From assembly GCA_900491605.1 (NCBI GenBank), contig UESW01000073.1, positions 51,103-115,102 on the forward strand: DNA of 64,000 nt, in the 5' to 3' direction. Made by a program: the position numbers and the translations under genes. The notes beneath the pieces were generated by a model. That model did not search any database. It saw nothing but the letters and a program-made list of their open reading frames with translations, and was not told where the DNA came from. Shown piece by piece: positions 34,080 through 44,585 of this stretch; position 1 is the first letter of the stretch; every line of letters begins with the position of its first letter. The stretch comes from Calamus simplicifolius. Taxonomy: Eukaryota > Streptophyta > Magnoliopsida > Arecales > Arecaceae.

Positions 34080-35563
34080 CTTCTGGACATACTTGCCGAG
34101 GTAGCCCCGCTGGATGAGCTCCTCGATGGCTGCTTCAAGTTGTAGCAGCTATCGGTGTCGTGGCCGTAGTCCCAGTGGAATCGACAATAGCGGCTTCTAT
34201 CACGGGGTGCACCTTTCTTCAAGGGGGGAGGACGTTGGAGGTAAGGCTCGCCCTCGATCTCCATCAGGATGTGGGATCGAGGGGCAAGGAGAGGAGTGAG
34301 CTTACTCTCGTCGGGGACAGGGCTTCGGCGCCTGTTGTCGAACCGGTGAGGTGGGTCGGATCAGCAATGTTGGGGAGGTCCGCTCGGCTCAGGGCGAGCG
34401 GATTTGTGGCTGGAGCTCTTCAAAGATTCCCGGTGGGTGAGGTCGGCTTCATCCGCCCAGATGTACTTTTGGGCCCGGAGGAGGAGGTCAGAGTAAGAGC
34501 CTGGGGGCTTCTTATCCAGGGAGAAGGTGAAGCGGGACGGAAGGAGTCCCCGCTTTAGCGCCAGGGTGGCCACCGCATCGTTGAGATGGTAGACCTCGAG
34601 GGCGGCGGTCTTGAATCGGGACACGAAGTCCCGCAGTGACTCTCCTTCCTTCTGGCAGACAGAGAAAAGGCTGTCTGCCACCCTTGGGATCCGGCGACAG
34701 GCATCGAAGTGGGCCAAAAATGCCCTCTCCAGCTCCCGGAAGGAGTCTATGCTGTAGGGGGACAGGCACGAATGCCATGCACGGGCGGCCTTCCGTAGAG
34801 TTGCGGGAAAGGGCGTCTGAGGCGCCCTGGACTTGCATCATAGCCTTGTAACTCTCGAGATGGTCGAGGGGGTCGGTCGTACCGTCGTACGGGTCCACCC
34901 GGGGGAAGCGGAACCTGGAGGAAACCGGTTCCTCCAGTATGCGGCGAGTGTAGGGAGGACGAGTGTCGAACTCTTCCTCCGGCTGATGGTTGATCTTCTT
35001 GGTGTGCTCGTCAAGGCGCCTGTTATATTCCTCCAGGCATTCCTCCGCCTGGTGGCTGATCGTCGGGGTTCTCCGAGATGGCTCGGAGGAAGAAGAAGAA
35101 GAAGAGGCAGAAGGAGATGGAGACGAAGTCGGGACTTCCGCCTAGGTTCCTCGTGATGATGTGGCTTGGGAGAAGACTTGTTGGGGCCATGGTCAGGGGA
35201 CCATGGCCGCTTGGAGGGCTCGCGTCGAGGCTTCCTAGGGGAAACCTGACGTTGGCCGGTCTCTCGCCGACCGGCCTCCCACCGAGGAGAACCTCCCCTC
35301 GTCGACTGTTGACTGGCGAGGGGAGCAGTCTGATGCTGGGTGGCCACGGACTGTTGTTGCTGGAGCCCGTGGACCATGGCGGTGAGATTCTGGACCTGTT
35401 GAAAAAGAGTCGCCAGCTGCTCCACTGTTTGATCAACGGCCTCCGACGCTGGGCAAGCAACTGGAGGGTTGGTAGCAGGAGGATTGGTCTCCTGCTGCCT
35501 AGCTGGCGGGAGGAGCCCCGCCGGACAGCTGATGGAGGCATCCTGAGCTCGCGTCACCACCAT
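34080..35563 (-). pseudogene. gag of Gypsy B, frameshifted
   Basis: The frame opens with ATG at 35563 (MVVTRAQDAS), 60 bp past the primer binding site, and runs through a Gln-rich segment. Capsid pieces follow: 'LDHLESYKAMMQVQGASD' (about 34850), then 'HFDACRRIPRVADSLF' and 'ESLRDFVSRFKTAALEVY' (34580-34717). The knuckle, Cys-Arg-Phe-His...Gly-His-Asp-Thr...Cys, is at about 34150-34200. Frame changes near 35100, 34900, 34760 and 34360 break it. Confidence 0.85.
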
Positions 35564-35625
35564 GGCTTCTCGAAGAGAAGAGGGGGGGATGTAGTGCAGG
35601 GAGAACGTTCGCTACTTTTTCTTAT

Positions 35626-35644
35626 CCCCCTACATGGCGCACCA
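35626..35644 (-). other. primer binding site of Gypsy B
   Basis: The minus strand reads TGGTGCGCCATGTAGGGGG three bases after the 5' LTR. It differs from the Gypsy C site (TGGCGCGCCAGGAAGGGGGG) at few positions. The tRNA is not assigned. Confidence 0.75.
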
Positions 35645-35647
35645 ATC

Positions 35648-37394
35648 TGATGACGTTCAATCACCTCTCCTGGACGTTGGGAACAGGATGCTGCTCCAGG
35701 CTCTTCTTCACCAGGTTACCTGCAGAAAAGTCCCAGGATCGGAGAGGGTTCTCCGGTGGGACCCTCCGACGCCCAAGTTAGCAACTGAGGTCACAGCTGA
35801 AGAGGGGCTCGAGTGAGCCCTTTTTAGTATGAGAAAGGAGGTCTCAGGGAGGAGGGATTCCTTCCTGGACGCTAAGGCAGTGATTTTGGGGATTATCGTG
35901 CATACCTGTTTGGTGAGTGGATTCACCTTTTTATAGGGGTTGACCCTGGCATGATCACCTAGGATTACGTGAGAAGGGGATGTCTGCGGAGTTCAGTTGC
36001 GTGAATCTGTGCTGGTTGATGGGTCCTGTCCCATCGGAAAGGGAGAAATCAGCGGTTGGTGGGCTAAGTCCCATCAGCCGGCGGGGCTGTCGGGTTGTCG
36101 GATCTGGCGCTGTCGAGCGGCGCATGTCAGAGAGGCGGTTTCTTGAACCGCTGGGGCTGATCTGGCGGGAACTGGGACACCTTGACCCTCCCGGGGAAGT
36201 CGAGGCTGGACCCGGCTGGCCAGGAGCGGCCAGGGCTGACTCGGCGGGCTTGGAGACGCCGGGGCCGAGAGGGGCCGGCCAGGAATGGCCGGGGCCAACT
36301 CGGCAGGCTCGGAGACGCCGGGGGCGAGAAGGGCCGACCAGGAAGGGTTGGGGCCAACTCGGCGGGCTTGGAGACGTCGGGGGCTCGCTAGGAGAGTGTC
36401 GGGGCCGACTGAGAGGTGCCGGGGCCGGCTGGGAAGTGTCAGGGCCACCTAGCTTGGAGACGTAGGGGGCCGGCTAGGAGAGTACCGGGGCCGACTGGGA
36501 GGTGTCGGGGCCGGCTGGGAAGTGCCGGGGCTGCCTAGCTTTGAGACGTAGGGGGCCGGCTAGGAAGATGCCGGGGCCGACTGGGAGGTACCGGGGCCGG
36601 CTGGGAAGTGCCGGGGCCGACTGGGAAGTGCCGGGGCCGCCTAGCTTGGAGACGTAGGGGGCCGGCTAGGAAGATGCCGGGCCGCTTGGGAAGGTGTCGA
36701 GGCCGGCTAGGAAGTGCCGGGGCCGGCTGGGAAGTGCCGGGGCCACCTGGCTTGGAGGCGTAGGGGGCCGGCTAGGAAGATGCCGGGCCACTTGGGAAGG
36801 TGCCGGGGCCGGCTGGGAAGTGCCGGGGCCGGATGGGAAGTGCCGAGGCCGCCTGGCTTGGAGGCCGGCCTTGGAGGTGTCGGCCTTTGGGGCCGTCGGC
36901 CTTGGAGGTGTCGGCCTTTGGGGCCGTCGGTCTTGGAGGTGTCGGCCTTTGGGCCGTCGGTCTTGGAGATGTCAGCCTTTGGGGCCGTCGGTCTTGGATC
37001 GATCATGGAGGTGTCGGCCTTTGGGGCCGTCGATCTTGGATGTGTCGGCCTTTGGGGCCGTCGGTCTTGGAGTCGTCGGTCATGGAGGTGTCGGCCTTTG
37101 AGGCCGTCGGTCTTGGAGGTGTCGGCCTTTGGGGCCATCGGTCTTGGAGCCGTCGGTCATGGAGGTGTCGGCCTTTGGGGCCATCGGTCTTGGAGGTGTC
37201 GGCCTTTGGGGCCGTCGGTCTTGAAGCCGTTGGTCATGGAGCCATCGACTTGGAGGTGTCACGGACGTTGAGGTCGAAGTAGGCCGCGGCCGATGCCAAG
37301 ATCGAGGTGGGGCACGGCCAACGTTGAGATCGACACCGTTGTCAAGGTGGACCGTTCAAAAATTTTATTTTTCATGGGTCAACTGACCCCATCA
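35648..37394 (-). repeat. 5' LTR of Gypsy B
   Basis: This LTR of 1747 bp has a TATA box at 35926-35936 and the shared motif 'accctccgacgcccaagttag' near 35761. It is about 94 bp longer than its partner, mostly from different minisatellite copy numbers. Confidence 0.95.
36190..37262. repeat. U3 minisatellites in the Gypsy B 5' LTR
   Basis: Two repeat types follow each other as in the 3' LTR. 'gccggggccggctgggaagtg'-type units run to about 36860, and units of about 30 bp, 'ttggaggtgtcggcctttgggg', run to 37262. Overlapping long frames on both strands are repeat artefacts. Confidence 0.92.
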
Positions 37395-37399
37395 ACAAG
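37395..37399. repeat. right target-site duplication of Gypsy B
   Basis: ACAAG is identical to 16201-16205. Confidence 0.95.
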
Positions 37400-39113
37400 C
37401 ATGCCTGGATGAAGATTCATAAGGTGAATGCCCTGCCAACAAGGCCTTGTAGGACTGTCTACGGATAATAAGAACAAGGAAACGCTGCAAAGGATGACTT
37501 GATAGGGATTGTAACACTAAAGTAAGAATCTTCATCACTAGAAGAAAGAAGATGCCATTGCTGATGCTACTTGGCCTTATTTTATGCTTTCCATTCCACA
37601 TGGAAGATTGGTGGTCCACAGACAAAAATTCCCTTTACATCAGACGACCCATGGGAATAAATTTTAGTTCATTGATCCCAGCCACTTCCCCATTCATGAT
37701 GTGCATCCACTGCTGATGACCAAATTGGACCAATGACAGCCATGAGTTACAGCACAACAATGTAAAAGCATAATGGCATCTCTAGTTAAATGCATGTATA
37801 TATCCAGGACATTCACCCAACGTCAAACTTGGGCCATGTAATAAAAACATTAAATTATTGCATTGCTCTCCCTCTCTAAGGCTGACACTAACTTAAAATT
37901 GAACAAATGAGGTCCACCCCTTCCATTTAACTCAATTCGGATTATTCGGTTGCCATACATGTCGTGTCCTAGATTGCAGAGAAGAGAAGGCCTAGCAGAT
38001 TGATTGATATTTTTTTTAGAAAAAATGAAACTAATTTAGTTATTTGGGAGAAAATCCTAAAAAGTGAAGAAATTCAAACTACATGCATGCAATTAATCTT
38101 CTTGCTAATTCCACATCAAAGGAAGAAAAAAAAGGCGAAGAAGAAAAATAATGTGAGAATTGAGTATAACAAGATATCGTGCTACTAAAATTGCAACTAT
38201 TCGAATTCCTGCTGCAAAATTGGATATTTAGAGCTTTCTATTATTTCTCTCTTTAGGAGAAGAAAAGGAGAAAAGTTTAAGCATTCGCACCCTCCGAAAA
38301 CTTGTTAAGGAAAAAGGGTACAAATTAAAAAGAAGAACTAAAACAAATGGAACCATGCTCCTCACCTTGGTGACCTGCTCCCAAAATCCGCAACCATCAA
38401 CCATCCCACAGAGAGGTCATACGGATTCCTGGTTATCTCACCAAATTTCAACGACACCAACGATCAGGAGAGCAAGAACGGAGGAAAAGCAGCAGCAAGA
38501 AGAAAAGATTTTTTCCTTCTAACAGGGAAGAGCACGAAAGAGAAGAAGGGCCTTTCTTTACGACGGGCGAGATTAAGAATGGAGAATAAGACGGAAGGCA
38601 ACTCCTTTACTCTTCTTTCTTCGTTGTTCTTTCTTCCTGATTTATTTGACGGCAATCAACTTTTAGCATAGCAACAACGAAAATTTTTATCACCTCTAAA
38701 TCAACGGGGAAGAGGAAAGATGGGGAGGAGCAGGAAAATAAACAGCAGGAGAATAAACAAAAGTGATACCTTTCCTCTATTTTCCTAAAATCGTTACAAG
38801 AAAGGATGAGTCTTTTCCTCTTCTTCTTTTTCGCGGTCGTTTCCCTTGTTTCTCGCTCGATGTATTGGCTAAACTTTGGCCAATAAAAATTCTTTAATAA
38901 TGTCAAAAAAATAAAAAAAAAAATAATAATAATAAATAAATGAAGTGGGAATGAAGAGGATATGGGGACGGAAATAGCTAAATCCATCCCCGTTTTCATA
39001 CCGGAAAAAAAAAAAAAAATCACCATCCCGTTCCTATCAATTACCTTTGATCCGTATCCATCGGGGCGCGTACGAGTAATCTCCAACAGATACGGATGAA
39101 ATTACCATCTCTA
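37400..39113. other. 5' portion of the hAT element, non-coding
   Basis: This is the continuation of the hAT element after Gypsy B. It is AT-rich with poly-purine runs ('agaagaaaag') and no coding signal that I trust. The last 170 bp returns to 'ccatccccg' and 'gtatccatcgggg' subterminal motifs and ends at the TIR. It probably contains the transposase promoter and 5' leader. Confidence 0.6.
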
Positions 39114-39121
39114 CCCACCAA
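39114..39121. repeat. right target-site duplication of the hAT element
   Basis: CCCACCAA pairs with CCCACCAG at 12542-12549. Confidence 0.7.
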
Positions 39122-39639
39122 GTGATTGGCGGCATCGCCTGGGTGAGCGATTACCAGGCGATTGGCGTAATCGCCTAGGCACGTTATGGTGGTGTGCTTG
39201 AGGGAAGCGATGGCACGCGCACAGGGTGCACGACCCGAGGTGAGGTTGGGAATGGGTCCAGTACCCAAGTCAACAGAAGATGCACCAAGGCTAGCCTTCG
39301 GCCGGGTGGTTATGGGACCAGCCCGGGGTGCGCACGAGCTGGTGCGGGCGCGCATAGGAGACGCAGGCGACTCCATGGGGGCTAAGGCCAAGCGCGCCTG
39401 GGGCACGTGCTTGTGCGCAGACTAGTAACCGCTAGGCAATTAGGCCTGGATGGTTTCAAGCAGTTCCAAAGGGCTTGTGCCGTGAGGACTTTGGGCGGCT
39501 GTGGGGTCGTGAGCCTATATGAGGCTGGGACTTGGCACACTGGCTGGAGGACACAAATGTCACTTGTAGAGTGGGATAAACTAGTAAGAGGGAGGGTTTA
39601 TCATGTTTGTGTAAGGCAAAGAGTGGACAACTATGGGTG
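39122..39639. other. GC-rich older sequence flanking the hAT element
   Basis: It holds 'ggcgattggcgtaatcgcctagg' type palindromes (written here only in part) and 'taaccgctaggcaatt', matching the motifs at 12361-12541. Frames at 39186-39425 and 39407-39652 have no recognised domain. It is probably the remainder of an old repeat. Confidence 0.45.
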
Positions 39640-39644
39640 GGTTC
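39640..39644. repeat. left target-site duplication of the solo LTR
   Basis: GGTTC is identical to 41811-41815. Confidence 0.85.
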
Positions 39645-41810
39645 TGTTGTAGCTAGATCACCCCCCTTCGAACGTCTCCAAGCGTTCGGTCGCCCTCTTT
39701 AGGAAGCCCGAAATCTTCTGGCGAGCTTCTAACTTGGGAGCCTGCAAAAAGTCCAAAAACCTAAGATTCCAACGGAGATCATCCAACACTCAAATCAGTG
39801 CTCTGGGCAACAGCCGTGAGCTTGAGAAAGTTTGAAAGAAAGAGAGGCTTAGAGAAGATCTCTCTGTGAGCAAGAATGAGCATTTAGGAGTGTTGTGAAT
39901 TGTTATGGATGCCTAGTTGGGAGTCCTTCTTACCCATTTTATTAATCTTTGAGCTCTGTGGCTTGCTTGGGCAGCTTGGAGTCTCATGCTGAATTATGAC
40001 TTTTGGGGCTCATCTGGTTTGAGTGGTTGAGGCCTCATGATGAATGATGACTTTTGTGGATGGAATGTCAGGGCTCATGTTTGTGAGACTTAAGGTGTTG
40101 CCACTTGTCAGAGAATTTATGATGATGGCAGCAATGGTAAGGCTTGCTTCTTAATGGCATGTCAGAGCTGTAGGCCATATCCCATCAAAGTGGGTGGCCA
40201 CATGGTAGATGGGCCCCATCAACTCTGGGCAATGTCAGACCTGCTCTTCACATTACATGTCTGCTGCCTCTATCCTGGATCAATGTACAGCATAATTTCT
40301 TTATGTCCTCACATGACAATAAATATTAATATTCCCTTTCCGTTCAGAGTTTTGGGATATTTTATACATATAGAAAGGGTGATCTCCTAGGACCCCAAGG
40401 ATGTTGGAATCTTGCATGCAGGCCCATGAAAGAGTCTATGGTTACGTTGCAGTCATGAAGTTATGCAGTGAAGGAGTCACGGCCACGGCTACAAAAAGGG
40501 AGTCCCCGAGAAGGACATTGGACTCGGAGAAGACCGGGATGGAACAAGAAGTTGGGAGAGAACCAAGACGAGGCTGGGAGAGGCTGGGAGCTGATCTGAT
40601 GAAGGCCAGAGCCGGACGCTGTGGGAGGAGTTGGGTCCGATCGGAACGAAGATAGGGGAGGTCCGGAGAGTCCCCCGAGAGATGGGACAAAGCCAGGGAA
40701 TCTGGCTCTATTTTTGGATCTAGCATGACGCTAGGGAATCCCAGAACGAGCCCGACATGATACCGGGCTGAGTCCGTTGAGGGAGTTGGAGAAGGTCGAG
40801 ACGGAGCCGTTGTGCTCTGGTGCCGAAGGGAGGAGATCCGGGAACGCTGGAGTTGGGAGGGAGCTAGGAGCGTAGAGCCATGGCCGAGCTAGGCTGTCGG
40901 ACTGATTGTCCGAAGCCAGGGGGGACTGTCGGGTTCGGAGAAGGACGGAAAGAACTGGGACAGAGAGCCTGGAACCGGGAGCTGGCGCCTCCCATAGCCA
41001 GAAGATGCAAAGTCCGGTCCATCTCTGGGGTGCAGTAGAGAGAAAGAGAGAGAAACGAGGGCTTGGTTCATTGGAGGGATATAGATCTCGTCTCCAAGAT
41101 GAAGGCTAGGGGTTAGACTCTTTGACCGATTGAGGGCAATAGAGAAAGAGTGAGAGAAAGAGAGAGGGGAATGGAGTCAAAGTAGCAATTATTTCCTTTC
41201 CCATCTTGCTCCCTTTCCTCATGAAGACTTCCTACATCCATTGTTAGAGAGGGAGAGAGAGACTGGAGCCATTCTTTTTCCTCTCCCATCTTGTTCTCTC
41301 TCATCATTATGACTGGGCACTTATTGCATTTGGGAGCAGAGCTATGGATGGGCTTATTTAATGCCAACCGTGTCCTTCGATTATGGGCTCTCAAACTCTT
41401 GGACAGAGCTAGCTGAGTCCGAAATGAGCCGAGCCGATTGGCCGAGTAAGAAAAGCTATCATCAAGGAGGCTGAGTGAAGAAGGCCGAGTAGAATAGCAA
41501 GGCTGCCTAGGAAAGCTGCCTATAAATAGCCGGGATCGTCTAGAAATTGCCGGGGCCACCTAGGAATTGCTGGGGCCATTTAGGAATTGCTGAGCCATCT
41601 AGAAATTGCTGGGATCATCTAGGAATTGCTGAACCATCTAGAAATTGCTGGAGCCGCCTAGAAATTGTTAGGGCCGCCTAGGACTTGCTAGGCCGCCTAG
41701 AAATTGCTGGGACCGAGGAGGATGGGCCAAGGCCGATGAGGATGGGCTGACTTGCTGAGGCCAGGCTCAGATATAGTCATTGTAGCCCATGGGGTCAATT
41801 GGCCTTATCA
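39645..41810 (-). mobile_element. solo LTR of a gypsy element related to Gypsy A
   Basis: The 2166-bp segment runs from TGTTGTAGC to CCTTATCA and is flanked by GGTTC on both sides, with no internal coding region. Like the Gypsy A LTR it has 'cctgcaaaaagtcc', a degenerate 'atccaacactcaaatcagtg' in the place of the shared U5 motif, 'gagcttgagaaagtttgaaag', and 'cccattttattaatcttt' in the place of the TATA-like box. Its end, 'ggggtcaattggccttatca', resembles the end of the Gypsy B LTR. A small 'cctagaaattgctggggcc' minisatellite is at 41500-41720. Such structures arise by recombination between the two LTRs of one element. Confidence 0.82.
41500..41720. repeat. U3 minisatellite of the solo LTR
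   Basis: Units of about 20 bp, 'ctaggaattgctggggccat' with variants, are repeated about ten times near the U3 end, in the same place as the arrays of the other gypsy LTRs. Confidence 0.8.
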
Positions 41811-41815
41811 GGTTC

Positions 41816-42502
41816 TATCTTTGCCGCTGAGACCTTGTATCCTTTTCTTGTGCAGGAATAATAAGTAAAGGTTGAGAGATTCTCCCGTAATCCTTTAGTG
41901 TCTTATGTGTACATTGGTGTGCAAGCGAGTTGGCTGCCGGTGAGAAGGTGATAGGCCGACTTGAGAAGAATCTCAAGTGCCGCGCGTTGGCCAAGGGGGA
42001 AAAAAAAATTCCATATCTCCTAGTCAACATGACACTCTTCTCACAGCATTAGGCTTCGCTTCACACGGCACGTCGTTTCATCCCAGCCTCGCGCGCTCCA
42101 TGGATAAGGCTCCATCCTAGGCGGCTTTCTTTCCACCATTTGATCATCCCAATTTGTGCGCTTGGCCTTTGGATTACTCGGCCTAATCTTCCTGCAAAGC
42201 ATGGCGCGGGTGAGATTAAGCTTCCACATAACATGGCACTCCTTTGTTTCACTCGGGCTCCCTTCTGCAAGACATGGCATGGGAGTTTATCCCTTGCGCA
42301 CTAGGCCTTGTGTAGTTTGGACTGGGCGCGCGCATGCCGGCAAAAAAATCATTATTTTCTGCTTTGACATGTGCATATGCACACAGCGCGCGCCAATCAC
42401 TGAGTGCAATGCAGCAAGACTTTTTCTTTGTTTTGGTTTGTTGCTTTCATATTCTATATTTATCTTTTTTACGAGGTAGGTGCTTTTTGCTAATTCGTAA
42501 AC
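41816..42502. other. sequence between the solo LTR and Gypsy C, no gene seen
   Basis: This is mixed-composition DNA. Frames at 42041-42505 on both strands show no known domain and share no pattern with each other. It may be old host or repeat DNA. Confidence 0.4.
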
Positions 42503-42507
42503 CAAAT
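42503..42507. repeat. left target-site duplication of Gypsy C
   Basis: CAAAT is identical to 54943-54947. Confidence 0.92.
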
Positions 42508-44019
42508 TGATGACGCCAAGTCACCTTCTTCAAGCGTCGAGGAAGACGGACATCCTTCTCTCCGGACCCCTGCAAGAAAAGTCCCCGGAGATTGGATGCT
42601 CCGGTGGGGACCCTCCGACGCTCAAGTTAGTCACTTAGGATCAGATGAGAACTGTTTAGCAGAAGGGAGCTGAAACAGTTAGGGTTTTAGCTAGTAGGAA
42701 GAAAACTAGAAAACCAAAGTTCAAGGATCCTTACAGCGGGGCGTGGGCTTTTATACCTGTTCGAATGTCCCCCTTCTATTCCCAAGATCACTGATTTTTA
42801 GGAGCCCAGTTCAATAACGGACAAAATACGGGGCCGACGATGACAGGTCGTACGGTCATCGTAGACACCGGATGCATCATGAGTTACCTGTCAATACGAC
42901 CTCACAGATGTCTCCCATCTGGGGTCGCGTCTGGTGCGCGCCACCACCGGACATGATCGTGCACAGCAACGGACAAATGGTGATCCGCATACCGTAACGG
43001 GGTATGGCCATGCACAGTGACAAAGATACAACGGATCATACGCCGTTATGAGGTATGACCACCTTCTGCCACGGATGTGCAGCGGATTATGTGGGCACGC
43101 CAGGTGGCCCAGAACAACCTGACCATGCGCCGGGGATTAAGATCGTTCATGTGCCTCGAGACCGAGTGGGAGGTCTCGGGAGTTGATGTACTGTTCATGT
43201 GCCCCGAGACCAAGAGGGAGGTTCCGGGGGTTGATATACTGTTCATGTGCCCCAAGACCGAGAGGGAGGTCTCAGGGGTTGATGTACTGTTCATGTGCCC
43301 CGAGACCGAGAGGGAGGTCTCAGGGGTTGATATACTGTTCATGTGCCCCGAGACCAAGAGGGAGGTCCCGGGGGTTGATATACTTTTCATGTGCCCTGAG
43401 ACCGAGAGGAAGGTCCCGGGGGTTGATATACTGTTCATGTGCCCCGAGACCGAGAGGGAGGTCCCGGGGGTTGATATACTGTTCATGTGCCCCAAGACCG
43501 AAAGGGAGGTCTCAGGAGTTGATGTACTGTTCATGTGCCCCGAGACCGAGAGGGAGGTCTCGGGGGTTGATGTACTGTTCATGTGCCCCGAGATCGAGAG
43601 GGAGGTCCCGGGGGTTGATATACTGTTCATGTACCCTGAGACCGAGAGGGAGGTCTCGGGGGTTGATGTACTGTTCATGTGCTCCAAGACCGAGAGGGAG
43701 GTATCGGGGGTTGATGTACTGTTCATGTGCCCCAAGACCGAGAGGGAGGTATCGGGGATTGATATACTGTTCATGTGCCCCAAGACCAAGAGGGAGGTCC
43801 CAGGGTTTGATATACTGTTCATGTGCCCCGAGACCGAGAGGGAGGTCTCGGGGGTTGATATACTGTTCATGTGCCCCGAGATCGAGAGGGAGGTCTCGGG
43901 GGTTGATATATTGTTCATGTGCCCCGAGACCGAGAGGGAGGTCTCGAGGATTGATGTAGCTCCCGTCAGCTAGCGCTATCTTTGCCATTCATTCTAACGG
44001 CGCGGGATCAGCCATATCA
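42508..44019 (-). repeat. 3' LTR of Gypsy C
   Basis: The 1512-bp LTR ends GCCATATCA. It has a TATA box at 42747-42756 (GTATAAAAGC on the minus strand) and the shared motif 'accctccgacgctcaagttag' near 42609. It is 355 bp longer than its partner, an excess that equals about seven 48-bp repeat units. Confidence 0.95.
43149..43960. repeat. 48-bp U3 minisatellite, about 17 copies
   Basis: The unit contains 'gttcatgtgccccgagaccg' and 'agagggaggtctcgggggtt' and recurs every 48 bp. Because 48 is a multiple of three, several frames on both strands stay open and give 250-300-residue translations with a 16-residue period (MCPETEREVSGVDILF and so on). These are not genes. Confidence 0.96.
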
Positions 44020-44034
44020 GATGCCCCCTCACCC
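44020..44034 (-). other. polypurine tract of Gypsy C
   Basis: The minus strand reads GGGTGAGGGGGCATC directly before the 3' LTR. Confidence 0.82.
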
Positions 44035-44585
44035 CTGAGACGGAGTGGGCCTGCCCCAGTAAAGTGAAACGGGTGTCACCTCCCAAATGGCTGATCCCCA
44101 TCCTTTGCGAACCGCCTCCAGACACGTGTCTATAGGCGCTGCAACGATTTTATGCGAGCAGTACAGGGATGTGATAGGGCGGCCAATGCTGTCCATCCGA
44201 TTTGCGGCGATCGTCCTCGAAGCAGGGTTTATCCGTCGAAGTCCATGAGGAAAGTCGTGCCATCATTATCCATCATAATGGCGATATCATCGGTGTACTA
44301 TCATTGGCCGAAAGTGAATCGTATCCTGCGCTTTTACCTAGGCAATCCAGCTTGTTGTGGGAGCCCGCGCGGCAGTCGAGGAGCGGCGGGACAATTTGAA
44401 ACTAAATAAAACCTGAGTAGAGGGTTGAAAGCGGTCATTCTATTCCTGTTATTGTCGTCTTCTTCCCTTGCTTTCTGATTTTCCGCTTCCTGGTTCCCTC
44501 TTCAACCCGAGAGCTCGCATTCGTTACCTTCCTTCCCAGGTTAGCTCTTTGTTCCTCCTAGGCTTCTTCAATCTTTCGTCTTGCA

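Larger units (their letters stand above)
16206..37394 (-). mobile_element. Gypsy B: Tat-like Ty3/gypsy element, split by a copia element
   Basis: Both LTRs start TGATGACG and end CCATCA. They are flanked by the perfect 5-bp duplication ACAAG. Without the copia insertion the element is about 10.65 kb. The minus-strand order is LTR, primer binding site, gag, protease, RT, RNase H, second RNase H, integrase (cut by copia at 19796/30326), 141-bp array, polypurine tract, LTR. The antisense ORF found in Gypsy A and C is absent: only about 265 bp lies between the polypurine tract and the array. The first 170 bp of the two LTRs differ at about 14 sites, so this is an older insertion than the copia inside it. 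Confidence 0.95.
12550..39113 (-). mobile_element. hAT transposon (RICESLEEPER-like), split by Gypsy B
   Basis: The left end reads TAGGATTGGCAAT. The right end, on the other strand, reads TAGAGATGGTAAT, 9 of 13 identical. Both ends have GGGGA/CCCC-rich subterminal DNA and are flanked by CCCACCAG/CCCACCAA. The transposase pseudogene at 13720-15779 sits in the left part. Removing Gypsy B (16206-37394) and one copy of its 5-bp duplication leaves about 5.4 kb, a plausible length for an autonomous plant hAT. The pairing of the two ends across a 21-kb insertion is an inference from the target duplication, the TIRs and the matching flank motifs. Confidence 0.75.

Noticed and set aside
35023..35650. 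Frames of 172-241 residues on both strands opposite gag of Gypsy B
   Set aside because: Only the minus-strand frame from the ATG at 35563 aligns with gag of the sister element. The others are shadows in GC-rich sequence.
41816..42505. Possible small gene between the solo LTR and Gypsy C
   Set aside because: Frames on both strands overlap, none has a recognised domain or splice sites, and the region is short host or old repeat DNA.
43046..43988. Two to three overlapping frames of 258-298 residues that look like a repeat protein
   Set aside because: They are translations of a 48-bp LTR minisatellite. The unit length is a multiple of three, so several frames on both strands stay open. No domain or start context supports a gene.
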